DNA from: an uncultured Clostridia bacterium
GTDB lineage: Bacteria; Bacillota; Clostridia; Peptostreptococcales; Anaerovoracaceae
Reading direction: 5' to 3'
NCBI GenBank assembly: GCA_938009115.1
Contig: CALLHZ010000084.1
Coordinates: forward strand, 1-14,263
Length of the DNA stretch: 14,263 nucleotides
Shown here: positions 6,853 through 13,578 of the stretch, in pieces
Layout of the letters: each line of letters starts with the position of its first letter
Position numbering within the stretch: the stretch's first letter is position 1
Notes under the pieces: generated by a model
Told to the model about the DNA's origin: nothing
The model's database searches: none
What the model saw: only the letters and a program-made list of their open reading frames with translations
Position numbers and translations under genes: made by a program

Positions 6853-6873
6853 CGACAGCAGGCAAACCGGGCC

Positions 6874-6902
6874 TTGGATTTTTTTCGCAATTGTGCCATA
6901 AT
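6874..6902 (+). promoter_or_regulatory. Probable selA promoter
   Basis: TTGGAT (6874-6879), 17-base spacer, then CATAAT (6897-6902), placed between the preceding terminator and selA. It gives a leader of about 55 bases. The -35 box is a weak match, the -10 box a good one. Confidence 0.5.
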
Positions 6903-6964
6903 GAGTTCACAGGTCCGGGATACATAACACCGGATACTGCCGCTGTATTGCTGAAGGAGATCCC

Positions 6965-8347
6965 ATGATCAATAAGGAAGAACTGAGAAGCCTGCCGAAA
7001 GTCGACGAGCTTTTGAAACGATACGATGTGACAGCCTGGATGGAGTCCACCGTCCGCGAAGTGGTGGTGGATGCTCTGCGGGAGGCTCTGGAGGAGACGC
7101 GCAATGCTTTGCTGCAAGGCGGGTCTCTTTCTTCGGATCCGGATGCCGTGACTGCACTGGCGCGACAAAAGCTGGACGAGGCGGACCGGCGGAGCCTGCG
7201 GCGGGTCATCAATGCCACGGGGATCTTGCTTCATACCAATCTGGGCAGGGCCCGGCTGGCCGACAGGGCTGCCGTCCAGGTGACAGAAGTTGCAAAGGGA
7301 TACTCTACGCTGGAATACGACCTGGCAACAGGCCAGCGGGGGAGCCGGCACGACCATGTGAGCAGCTTGATCGCCGGGATCACCGGGGCGGAAGCGGCCA
7401 TGGTGGTGAACAACAACGCCTCTGCCACGCTGCTGTGTCTCATGGCGCTGGCCAGCGACCGGGAAGTGATCGTTTCCCGGGGCGAACTGGTGGAGATCGG
7501 CGGATCGTTCCGCGTTCCCGAGATCATGGCTTTGGGCGGGACAACCCTGCGGGAAGTGGGCACTACGAACAAGACCCATTTGAAGGATTACACCGATGCG
7601 ATCGGCCAGGAGACCGGCGCACTATTGAAAGTCCACACCAGCAACTACCGGATCATCGGGTTTACCGAAGAAGTATCCGTTGCCGAGCTGGCCGAGCTGG
7701 GCCATTCAAAAGGACTTCCCGTGATCCACGATCTTGGAAGCGGCCTCCTTGTCGATCTGAGAGACTATGGATTAGACGAGCCCACCGTGGGCAGATCGCT
7801 GGCAGCGGGGGCGGATGTGGTCCTGTTCAGCGGAGACAAACTGCTGGGCGGTCCCCAGGCTGGTATATTGGTCGGGAAAAGGGAATACATCGAACGCATG
7901 AAGCGTCATCCGCTGGCAAGAGTCGTCCGGGTGGATAAGATGACCCTGGCCGCCCTGGAGGAAACCTTCCGGATCTATAGGGATCCCCGGCAAGCTTGCA
8001 CGGATATTCCGGTGCTTTCTATGATCACCGTTTCTATCGAGGATCTGGAGAAAAAAGCGGCCTCTATGATTTGCAGGTTGACAGAATGCGTTAATGCGCG
8101 TTTTACGGTATCCAATGAAGTGGGCAGAGTGGGCGGCGGGTCGGCGCCCATGCTGGACCTGCCTACGGTGGCCGTAGCCGTAGAGCCTCTGGACCGCAGT
8201 GTTGCCGCTTTGGAAATGCAGCTTCGCAGTCAGGAGCCTCCGGTCATCGCCCGGATCAGCGAAGGGCATATCCTGTTGGATATGCGGACCGTCAGCGAGT
8301 CCGAGATCGATATGGTGGTCAAAATGCTTCTTGATTTATTGAGCTGA
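6965..8347 (+). CDS. selA: L-seryl-tRNA(Sec) selenium transferase (selenocysteine synthase)
   Basis: A 460-residue PLP enzyme that turns Ser-tRNA-Sec into Sec-tRNA-Sec using selenophosphate. The N-terminal tRNA-binding region is visible (MINKEELRSLPKVDELL...). The catalytic fold-type-I domain carries NATGILLHTNLGRA (83-96), TGQRGSRHDHV (122-132), VVNNNASATLL (147-157) and the PLP lysine K292 in FSGDKLLGGPQAG. The conserved C-terminal GRVGGGSAP and ARISEGHILLDMRTV are complete. Length equals the family norm, so it should work as the usual decamer. The ATG at 6965 is set by AAGGAG 5 bases upstream. The tRNA-Sec gene begins 24 bases after its stop, so substrate and enzyme are encoded side by side. 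selD and selB lie about 4-5 kb downstream. Confidence 0.98.
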   Translation: MINKEELRSLPKVDELLKRYDVTAWMESTVREVVVDALREALEETRNALLQGGSLSSDPDAVTALARQKLDEADRRSLRRVINATGILLHTNLGRARLADRAAVQVTEVAKGYSTLEYDLATGQRGSRHDHVSSLIAGITGAEAAMVVNNNASATLLCLMALASDREVIVSRGELVEIGGSFRVPEIMALGGTTLREVGTTNKTHLKDYTDAIGQETGALLKVHTSNYRIIGFTEEVSVAELAELGHSKGLPVIHDLGSGLLVDLRDYGLDEPTVGRSLAAGADVVLFSGDKLLGGPQAGILVGKREYIERMKRHPLARVVRVDKMTLAALEETFRIYRDPRQACTDIPVLSMITVSIEDLEKKAASMICRLTECVNARFTVSNEVGRVGGGSAPMLDLPTVAVAVEPLDRSVAALEMQLRSQEPPVIARISEGHILLDMRTVSESEIDMVVKMLLDLLS

Positions 8348-8359
8348 TTCGTATAAAAT
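8331..8359 (+). promoter_or_regulatory. Candidate promoter for tRNA-Sec inside the selA 3' end
   Basis: TTGATT (8331-8336), 17-base spacer, then TAAAAT (8354-8359). This would start transcription around 8366, just before the tRNA at 8372. The -35 box lies within the last selA codons. It could let tRNA-Sec be made independently of selA mRNA. Confidence 0.45.
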
Positions 8360-8371
8360 ACGTACCGTTGT

Positions 8372-8468
8372 GGGAGCAGATGGGTGCTGGTGTGCCTTGC
8401 GGTCTTCAAAACCGTTGTGAGGGGTTAGGAGCCTCTCGGGTGAGTTCGATTCTCACATGTTCCCGCCA
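8372..8468 (+). tRNA. selC: tRNA-Sec (anticodon UCA)
   Basis: The 97-base tRNA reads UGA as selenocysteine. It starts GGGAGCAG and ends in an encoded GCCA. The anticodon TCA is at 8406-8408 in loop CTTCAAA on the stem GCGGT/ACCGT. The D arm is long (GGGTGC-TGGT-GTGCCT). The very long variable arm is an 8-bp stem GAGGGGTT/AGCCTCTC. The T arm is GTGAG-TTCGATT-CTCAC. The acceptor is 7 pairs (one G-U) plus a G-A juxtaposition at the eighth position, where bacterial tRNA-Sec normally has 8 pairs and thus an 8+5 fold. Position directly after selA and before other selenium genes supports the call. Confidence 0.96.
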
Positions 8469-8472
8469 AAAG

Positions 8473-8516
8473 AAAGAGGCGTTTGATGCCGGTGCGCCGG
8501 TGTCAGGCGCTCCTTT
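8473..8516 (+). terminator. Long hairpin between tRNA-Sec and the activase gene, weak terminator or processing signal
   Basis: GCGTTTGATGCCGG (8479-8492) pairs over 14 positions (several G-U) with CCGGTGTCAGGCGC (8497-8510) around a TGCG loop. The flanks AAAGAG and TCCTTT extend it with one mismatch. The A-run before and T-rich bases after look terminator-like, but the T's are mostly inside the stem, so partial read-through into the downstream genes is likely. Confidence 0.5.
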
Positions 8517-8552
8517 CACATCAGGAACATGATACAGTGGGGGAGTTCCTTT

Positions 8553-9320
8553 ATGGATATTTTTGTCGGGATCGACATAGGTTCCACCAGCGCTAAGACT
8601 ATTGTTGCAGATGAAAAAGGTACGATTCTGAAACGACTGGTGCGGCCAACAGGCTGGAGCAGCGTGGACACGGCGGACGCCATCAGGCAACAGCTGATCC
8701 AAGAAGGGGTTGATGTGGGCGGCAACCCTTGTGTCGCCACCGGTTACGGACGTATTGCGGTGCCTTATGCCGATAAGTGCATTACTGAAATCACCTGTCA
8801 CGCAAAAGGCGCGGGCCGTATCTTTGGTGAACCTGATCTGACAGTGATCGATATCGGCGGTCAGGATACAAAGGTCATCCAGGTAGTCGATGGCGCCGTT
8901 TCGGACTTTCTCATGAACGACAAGTGTTCGGCGGGGACCGGGCGGTTTCTTGAAATCATGGCCAATATCCTTGGCGTGAGGCTGGATGAACTCACGGAAC
9001 TGGCCTCCAGGGGACACGATACGACAATCAGCTCAATGTGCACGGTGTTTGCGGAGTCCGAGGTGATCTCGCTGATCGGCAAAGGAGAGAAAAAGGAAAA
9101 TATCGCCTTTGCGGTGGTCGATTCTATCGTTAAGAAAGTAAGTTCTCAGGCATACAAATTGGATCTCGGCAGCAGGCGTGCCTGTCTGACCGGCGGATTG
9201 TGCGACAGCGGGTACATTTGCGAGGCGCTTTCGAGAGAATTGGGAACGGCTGTGGCGACCCATGCAGATGGTCGCTATGCCGGAGCCTATGGAGCAGCAC
9301 TTCTCGCTGCAGAGATGTAA
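8553..9320 (+). CDS. 2-hydroxyacyl-CoA dehydratase-type activase (ATP-dependent electron activator)
   Basis: A 255-residue ASKHA-fold iron-sulfur ATPase of the HgdC/FldI/BcrA-D family. As a homodimer with one bridging [4Fe-4S] cluster it hydrolyses ATP to push an electron at very low potential into a partner reductase. Seen motifs: phosphate 1 loop GIDIGSTSAK (6-15), DIGGQDTKV (100-108), cluster ligands C125 (NDKCSAGTGRF) and C163 (SMCTVFAESEV), and adenosine motif TGGL (213-216). Length is normal for the family. The start at 8553 is chosen because GGGGGAG stands at about 8539-8545; the in-frame ATG at 8529 lacks a ribosome site. The partner begins 13 bases after the stop. Location inside a selenium cluster rather than an amino-acid fermentation operon points to a non-fermentative job, which is inference. 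Confidence 0.9.
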   Translation: MDIFVGIDIGSTSAKTIVADEKGTILKRLVRPTGWSSVDTADAIRQQLIQEGVDVGGNPCVATGYGRIAVPYADKCITEITCHAKGAGRIFGEPDLTVIDIGGQDTKVIQVVDGAVSDFLMNDKCSAGTGRFLEIMANILGVRLDELTELASRGHDTTISSMCTVFAESEVISLIGKGEKKENIAFAVVDSIVKKVSSQAYKLDLGSRRACLTGGLCDSGYICEALSRELGTAVATHADGRYAGAYGAALLAAEM

Positions 9321-9333
9321 AGGAGCAGGATCG

Positions 9334-10482
9334 ATGCAATACCATTTGCCGGAAAATTATGATACATTCAATGAGGCCAGACAAAATGGTTTCCTCAGGG
9401 TGAAAAAGATCAAAGAGAACAACGGACTGGTGGCCGGAATATTTTGCACATTCACACCGCTGGAAATTCTGGATGCCGCCGGTGTCATTCCGGTAGGTCT
9501 TTGCGGCATGAGCGACGAAACGATCCCGGCTGCCGAAGGGCAGCTGCCAAAAAATCTTTGCCCCCTGATCAAATCCAGCTATGGATTTGCATTGACAGAC
9601 AAATGCCCCTATACTTATTTTGCCGATCTCATCGTGGGAGAAACCACCTGCGACGGCAAAAAGAAAATGTACGAAATGCTCGGGACAATGAAAGACACAT
9701 ATATTCTGCATCTTCCCCAACGCCACGACGACCGCGCATTGGACTATTGGACCGATGAGATCCGTCGTTTCATCACATACCTGGAACAGAAATTTTCTGT
9801 CAAGATCACCGAAGAAGCGATCCGCAAAGCTGCTGTGATTCGGAACGCGGAACGGCAGGCCAAATGCCAGCTGATGGAAATGCAGAAGCTGGATCCGCCT
9901 CCGGTTTTCGGTTATCAGATCTATAAAACATTAGAGGGTGCGGGGTTTATTTTTGACCGCCAGGAGACGATCGATCTGCTGACAGGCTTCCAGGAGTCGG
10001 CGGTCAAAAATTATCAGTCCGGTTTTCGTCCGGTGCCGGAAGCGTCCAAGAGGATCCTGATGACCGGATGCCCCATGGGCGGTGTCCTTGATAAAACAGT
10101 CAAGGCTGTGGAGGAGCGGGGAGGCGTTGTCGTATGCTTTGAGAACTGCACAGGGATCAAGGCAGCCGCGCCCAAAGTCGATACCGACGCGGAGGATATC
10201 ATTCGCGCAGTGGCTGCACGATACCTGGAGATCGGATGCTCGGTCATGACGCCAAACACGAAACGCATGGAAATGCTGAAGGATCTTGTAAAAGAATATC
10301 GGGTGGACGGCGTCATCGAAGTGGATCTGCAGGCCTGCACGCCATATGCGGTGGAATCTCATTCCGTCCGCAAGCTCATTGGGGAGTTAGGGATCCCTTA
10401 TATGGTACTGGAAACTGATTACGGAAAAGCGGACAGTGGCCAGATATCTACCAGAATCGAAGCTTTTCTTGAAATGATGTAA
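9334..10482 (+). CDS. HgdB/double-cubane-type ATP-dependent reductase (2-hydroxyacyl-CoA dehydratase D family)
   Basis: A 382-residue protein of the 2-hydroxyacyl-CoA dehydratase/benzoyl-CoA reductase subunit family, with no second (HgdA-like) subunit gene beside it. The stand-alone subunit paired with an activase matches double-cubane-cluster proteins (DCCP), which hold an [8Fe-9S] cluster and reduce small substrates. Landmarks: C38 (IFCTFTPLE), C57, C76 (LCPLIKSSYG), C91, C106 (GETTCDGKKKM), C246 (TGCPMGG), C268 and C272 (CFENC), C302, C335 (DLQACTPY) and the C-terminal ETDYGKADSGQISTRIEAF. Conservation of the Cys set argues for a cluster-bearing catalytic subunit. SD AAAGGAG sits 7 bases before the ATG at 9334. 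It is followed by yedF after 15 bases. The natural substrate is unknown; selenium or sulfur species are an attractive possibility from context only. Confidence 0.85.
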   Translation: MQYHLPENYDTFNEARQNGFLRVKKIKENNGLVAGIFCTFTPLEILDAAGVIPVGLCGMSDETIPAAEGQLPKNLCPLIKSSYGFALTDKCPYTYFADLIVGETTCDGKKKMYEMLGTMKDTYILHLPQRHDDRALDYWTDEIRRFITYLEQKFSVKITEEAIRKAAVIRNAERQAKCQLMEMQKLDPPPVFGYQIYKTLEGAGFIFDRQETIDLLTGFQESAVKNYQSGFRPVPEASKRILMTGCPMGGVLDKTVKAVEERGGVVVCFENCTGIKAAAPKVDTDAEDIIRAVAARYLEIGCSVMTPNTKRMEMLKDLVKEYRVDGVIEVDLQACTPYAVESHSVRKLIGELGIPYMVLETDYGKADSGQISTRIEAFLEMM

Positions 10483-10497
10483 GGAGGAAACAGTACG

Positions 10498-11100
10498 ATG
10501 ATCACAGTCAATGCTCTGGGCGATGCCTGCCCGATCCCCGTGGTGAAAACCATGAAAGCCCTGAACGAAATACAGGGCCCTGAGACACTGGAAGTATTGG
10601 TAGACAACGAAACTGCCGTTCAGAACGTCATGAAATTTTTGTCCGGGAAGAACCTTGCGCCGGCCAGCGAAAAGCTGGAGGAAAAGCGTTTTGTGATACG
10701 AGTCGAGACTGGGACGGTTTCTACCCCGGCAGAGGAGGCGGTTTCCTGCATTCCGGATGTCAGAACAAATACTATGGTTGCGTTCGAAAGTGACGCCATG
10801 GGCCGGGGCGATGACGCTCTGGGTACTTTGCTGATGAAGGGCTTCATCTACGCTTTGACTCAATTGGAGACGCTGCCTTCGGCTTTGATTTTCTACAATG
10901 GCGGTGCCAGACTCACCGTGGAAGGCTCTGCTTCCCTGGAAGACATCAAATCCCTGGAAGCTCAGGGGGTGGAGGTGCTGACCTGCGGCACTTGTCTGAA
11001 TTTCTTCGGATTATCAGAAAAGCTGGCGGTCGGCTCTGTTTCAAACATGTACAGCATCGTTGAAAAGCTGAGTACAGCGGGGAAAGTGATCAAGCCATGA
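10498..11100 (+). CDS. yedF: Selenium-metabolism protein YedF (TusA domain plus DsrE-like domain)
   Basis: A 200-residue two-domain protein. The N-terminal TusA/SirA fold (1-75) has the CPxP signature at C11 (GDACPIPVVKT), the residue that carries persulfide in sulfur-relay homologues. The C-terminal half (about 90-198) is DsrE/F-like, with SDAMGRGDDALGTLLMKGF and a CxxC-like LTCGTCLNF (C163, C166). This full-length fusion is a recognised marker of genomes that use selenium, although its exact chemistry is not established. A perselenide or persulfide carrier is the reasonable inference. It has a strong AAGGAGG 8 bases upstream. Its TGA overlaps the next start (ATGA), so the two are translationally coupled. 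Confidence 0.92.
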   Translation: MITVNALGDACPIPVVKTMKALNEIQGPETLEVLVDNETAVQNVMKFLSGKNLAPASEKLEEKRFVIRVETGTVSTPAEEAVSCIPDVRTNTMVAFESDAMGRGDDALGTLLMKGFIYALTQLETLPSALIFYNGGARLTVEGSASLEDIKSLEAQGVEVLTCGTCLNFFGLSEKLAVGSVSNMYSIVEKLSTAGKVIKP

Positions 11101-12233
11101 TCTATCTGGACAACGCAGCCACAACGCTTCAAAAACCCCGGGAAGTGACCGATGCGGTGATCGAAGCCATGGGGTCCATGGGAAACGCCGCCCGGGGAAC
11201 CAACAGCGGTTCCCTTAAGGCCTCCAGGACCATTTACGAAGCCAGGGCTCTCATTGCAGAATTGCTTGGATGCCCAAAGCCCGATCATGTGGTTTTTACG
11301 TGCAATTCAACAGAGGCGCTGAACATTGCGATCAATGGAACGATCCTGCCGGGCGATCATGCGATTTCCACGGATCTGGAGCACAATTCGGTCCTTCGTC
11401 CGCTGTACCGGCTGGAGGCTGAACAGGGTGTGAAACTGAGCTTTGTTTCTGCTGATTCCAATGGGAATGTGTCCTATGATGATTTTGAGGCGCTGATCCG
11501 ACCGGAAACAAAGGCCATCGTTTGCACCCATGCATCCAATCTCACCGGTACGATGCTGGATATCCGCCGGATCGGCAAAATTGCTGAGAAGCATGACCTG
11601 TTGTTTATCGTGGACGCATCTCAGACTGCGGGATGCGTGCCTGTGGATATGACCCGGGACGGGGTGGACATCCTGTGCTTTACAGGCCACAAGGGACTGA
11701 TGGGTCCCCAGGGCACCGGAGGTCTTTGCATCCGCCCGGGCATCCAGATCCGTCCGTTCAAAGTCGGTGGGACTGGAATCCATTCTTACAGCAAAGAGCA
11801 ACCCGCGGAATACCCCACACGTTTGGAGGCCGGTACATTGAACAGTCATGGCATTGCAGGACTTTCGGCTGCCGTCGAATATATCCGGCGCATTGGCATC
11901 GAAACCATCGCTGCCAAAGAAAATGCCCTGATGAGACGTTTTTACGAGGGCGTTTCCACGGTGGACGGCGTTACGGTCTACGGCGACTTCTCGGCTTTGG
12001 AACGGACAGCGATCGTTGCCCTGAACATCCGTGACTATGATTCCGGCGCTGTTTCTGACGAGCTGTCCGAAAAGTACCATATTGCCACCCGCCCGGGCGC
12101 CCACTGCGCACCCAGGCTCCACCAGGCTTTGGGAACAACGGAGCAGGGCGCCGTCCGCTTCAGTTTCAGCTGGTTCAACACCGAAGCGGAGATCGACGAA
12201 GCGATCCGGGCGGTGCGGGAGATCAGCGCATGA
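11097..12233 (+). CDS. Class-V aminotransferase-fold cysteine desulfurase / selenocysteine lyase-like enzyme
   Basis: A 378-residue PLP enzyme that removes S (or Se) from cysteine (or selenocysteine), leaving alanine and an enzyme-bound persulfide. Seen: N-terminal YLDNAATTLQKP, the HNSVLRPLYRL helix, PLP-binding DASQTAGCVPVD, Schiff-base lysine K199 in FTGHKGLMGPQGTGG, and catalytic-loop C337 in RPGAHCAP followed by GAVRFSFSWFNT. It is of the SufS/CsdB type (group II), not the IscS type, and has no partner such as SufU nearby. Its start overlaps yedF and its stop overlaps the DUF3343-like gene, both by ATGA. It likely loads the YedF TusA-domain Cys or the small carrier. Whether it prefers Cys or Sec cannot be read from sequence. 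Confidence 0.92.
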   Translation: MIYLDNAATTLQKPREVTDAVIEAMGSMGNAARGTNSGSLKASRTIYEARALIAELLGCPKPDHVVFTCNSTEALNIAINGTILPGDHAISTDLEHNSVLRPLYRLEAEQGVKLSFVSADSNGNVSYDDFEALIRPETKAIVCTHASNLTGTMLDIRRIGKIAEKHDLLFIVDASQTAGCVPVDMTRDGVDILCFTGHKGLMGPQGTGGLCIRPGIQIRPFKVGGTGIHSYSKEQPAEYPTRLEAGTLNSHGIAGLSAAVEYIRRIGIETIAAKENALMRRFYEGVSTVDGVTVYGDFSALERTAIVALNIRDYDSGAVSDELSEKYHIATRPGAHCAPRLHQALGTTEQGAVRFSFSWFNTEAEIDEAIRAVREISA

Positions 12234-12466
12234 GAGAAAAGGAACTGAAACTTATTATTACGTTTCCTTCGACCACAGCTGCCATGGCCATGGAGAGCAT
12301 GTGCAATCGCCGTTCGCTGCCAGGCCGGCTGATACCGCTGCCCCGGGAAATCGCTTCCGGCTGCGGCATGGCCTGGAGCGCAAAGCCGGAAGACAGGGTT
12401 ATACTGGAACAAGCAGCAAAAGAAGAAGGTATGGATATCGGTGATATCCATACCTTGATGATCTGA
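12230..12466 (+). CDS. DUF3343 / putative Se-S carrier-like small protein
   Basis: A 78-residue cytoplasmic protein of the DUF3343 (Se/S carrier-like) family, common next to selenium genes in Clostridia. The N-terminal strand KLIITFPSTTAAMAME is followed by PLPREIASGCGMAW, where C45 in SGCG is the conserved candidate carrier Cys; C25 is a second. It overlaps the preceding desulfurase gene by ATGA and is last in the run. The final codons (GMDIGDIHTL) are encoded by a perfect inverted repeat that serves as the terminator for converging selD. A role in passing selenium from the desulfurase to SelD is inferred from family name and neighbours, not shown. Confidence 0.82.
   Translation: MREKELKLIITFPSTTAAMAMESMCNRRSLPGRLIPLPREIASGCGMAWSAKPEDRVILEQAAKEEGMDIGDIHTLMI
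12418..12454 (-). terminator. Intrinsic terminator of selD, inside the DUF3343-like gene
   Basis: A perfect 12-bp stem GGTATGGATATC / GATATCCATACC (12428-12439 with 12443-12454) with a 3-base loop. On the minus strand it is followed by TTCTTCTTTT (12427-12418). It lies wholly within the coding end of the opposite gene. Confidence 0.72.
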
Positions 12467-12467
12467 T

Positions 12468-12509
12468 ACCGGATCCTGTTACTCCACACAGATCCGGTGT
12501 TCTTTTTTT
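12468..12509 (+). terminator. Intrinsic terminator of the plus-strand selenium genes, inside selD
   Basis: ACCGGAT (12468-12474) pairs with ATCCGGT (12492-12498), with an inner CTGT/ACAG stem and one bulged C. GTTCTTTTTTT follows (12499-12509). The selD stop codon (12479-12481) falls in the hairpin, and the T-run encodes lysines near the SelD C-terminus. Confidence 0.85.
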
Positions 12510-13516
12510 GCGCCGGCAAAGCCGACGATCTCGGCCCGGCCCACGTGATCCTGAAGTCTTTTGACCAGGGTCTGGGCGTCTTTTTCGTTCAGCGCCAGCA
12601 GGAGACCGCCTGAGGTTTGAGGGTCCGCAAGGAGCAATCTCATTTCATGGGCCACAGAGGCGGCATAGGACACGTGTTCATCCAGATATATCTGGTTGGT
12701 GAAGGTGCCGCCGGGCACGATGCCTTGTTTGGCATAGTCCAGCGCGCCTTCCAGGATCGGGATCTGCCAAGACAGAAGACTGAGTGAAAAATCCGTGCAC
12801 GCAAACATTTCGTACGCGTGCCCCAACAGCCCAAAGCCGGTCACATCCGTGGATGCGTGGACCGAAAATCCTCTGGATGCTTCGAAGGCGGCTTTGTTCA
12901 GCTCCGCCATCGTCTCGATGACCAATTTACGCTCTTCATCCGTGATGACACCGGTGGTGGCAGCAGAGTTTAGCGTGCCGATGCCGATGGGCTTGGTCAG
13001 GATCAGGACATCGCCATCTCTGACGCCGTTATTGGTTCGAATATCCTTCGGATGGGCGAAGCCCGTCACGGACAACCCGTATTTGGGAACGGGATCCTTA
13101 ATGGTGTGTCCGCCGGTGATCATGGCGCCGGCTTCGGCCACTTTTTCGTAACCACCCAAGAGGATGCCCTCGATGGATTCCTGTGGAAAATCTTCCGGAT
13201 AGCACAATATATTGAGGGCCAGTTTTGGCTCTCCGCCCATGGCATAGACATCGGAAAGGGCATTGGCTGCCGCGATGCGGCCGAAATCATAAGGATCATC
13301 GGCTACCGGCGGAAACATGTCGACGGTCTGAATGACCGCCGTCGTATCGTTGATTTTATAGACTGAGGCATCATCGGAGGTGTCAAAGCCCACCAGCAGA
13401 TTCGGGTCTGAAAATTTCGGAAGCTTGCGCAAAACTTGCGCAAGGGCCCCGGGGCCTATTTTGGCCGCTCAACCACTGTGGCTGGCCTGAGCGAGCAGGC
13501 CTTTTTGTTTCTCCAT
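12479..13516 (-). CDS. selD: Selenide, water dikinase (selenophosphate synthetase), a selenocysteine-containing selenoprotein
   Basis: SelD makes selenophosphate from selenide and ATP, the Se donor for SelA. The true start is the ATG at 13516-13514 with AAAGGAGG upstream. From it the frame runs 345 residues with one in-frame TGA at 13471-13469, decoded as Sec16 in ASHSGUAAKIGPG. This aligns with the catalytic Cys/Sec of the family's GCxxKIxPG, with K19 being the essential Lys. A caller that treats TGA as stop would begin at the TTG at 13432 and lose the active site. Other landmarks: GFDTSDDASVY (43-53), TVDMFPP, AAANALSDVYAMGG (82-95), GGHTIKDPVPKYGLSVTG, DVTGFGLLGHA and DPQTSGGLLLAL. It converges on the upstream five-gene run and diverges from selB. 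It needs the Sec machinery to make itself, a possible feedback loop. Confidence 0.97.
13424..13471 (-). promoter_or_regulatory. selD UGA-Sec codon with bacterial SECIS-like hairpin
   Basis: After the UGA (13471-13469) the mRNA holds CUUGCGCAA-GUU-UUGCGCAAG (13444-13424), a perfect 9-bp stem with a 3-base loop beginning with G. The loop starts 33 bases after UGA. This fits the known bacterial SECIS pattern (upper stem of several pairs, short loop with an early G, loop 16-37 bases from UGA). A second palindrome, GGCCCCGGGGCC (13456-13445), lies between them and could offer an alternative fold. Confidence 0.7.
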
Positions 13517-13549
13517 GGGATGATCCTCCTTTCTTTCAATATTACAGCG

Positions 13550-13578
13550 ATTATATCGGAAATTCTGCCTTTTGAAAA
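13550..13578 (-). promoter_or_regulatory. Promoter of selD
   Basis: Minus strand: TTTTCA (13578-13573), 17 bases, then TATAAT (13555-13550), a perfect -10 box. The -35 box overlaps that of the divergent selB promoter. Confidence 0.6.

Noticed and set aside
6626..7579. Minus-strand open frame of 317 codons opposite the ferredoxin end and selA
   Set aside because: It spans two real genes and the terminator between them on the other strand, with no start signal and no recognisable motif.
8529..8552. Earlier ATG for the activase at 8529
   Set aside because: The 8 extra residues (MIQWGSSF) are not family-like, and they would be encoded over the real Shine-Dalgarno at 8539-8545.
9262..9333. Earlier start for the double-cubane-type protein overlapping the activase gene
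   Set aside because: The upstream residues are out-of-frame activase codons. The ATG at 9334 has an ideal AAAGGAG site.
12464..12466. TGA at the end of the DUF3343-like gene as a possible Sec codon
   Set aside because: The frame after it gives no family-like extension and runs straight into the terminator hairpin; the protein is already full length.
12479..13432. selD starting at TTG 13432
   Set aside because: No Shine-Dalgarno fits, and it would remove the catalytic motif. The extended frame with Sec16 explains the sequence better.
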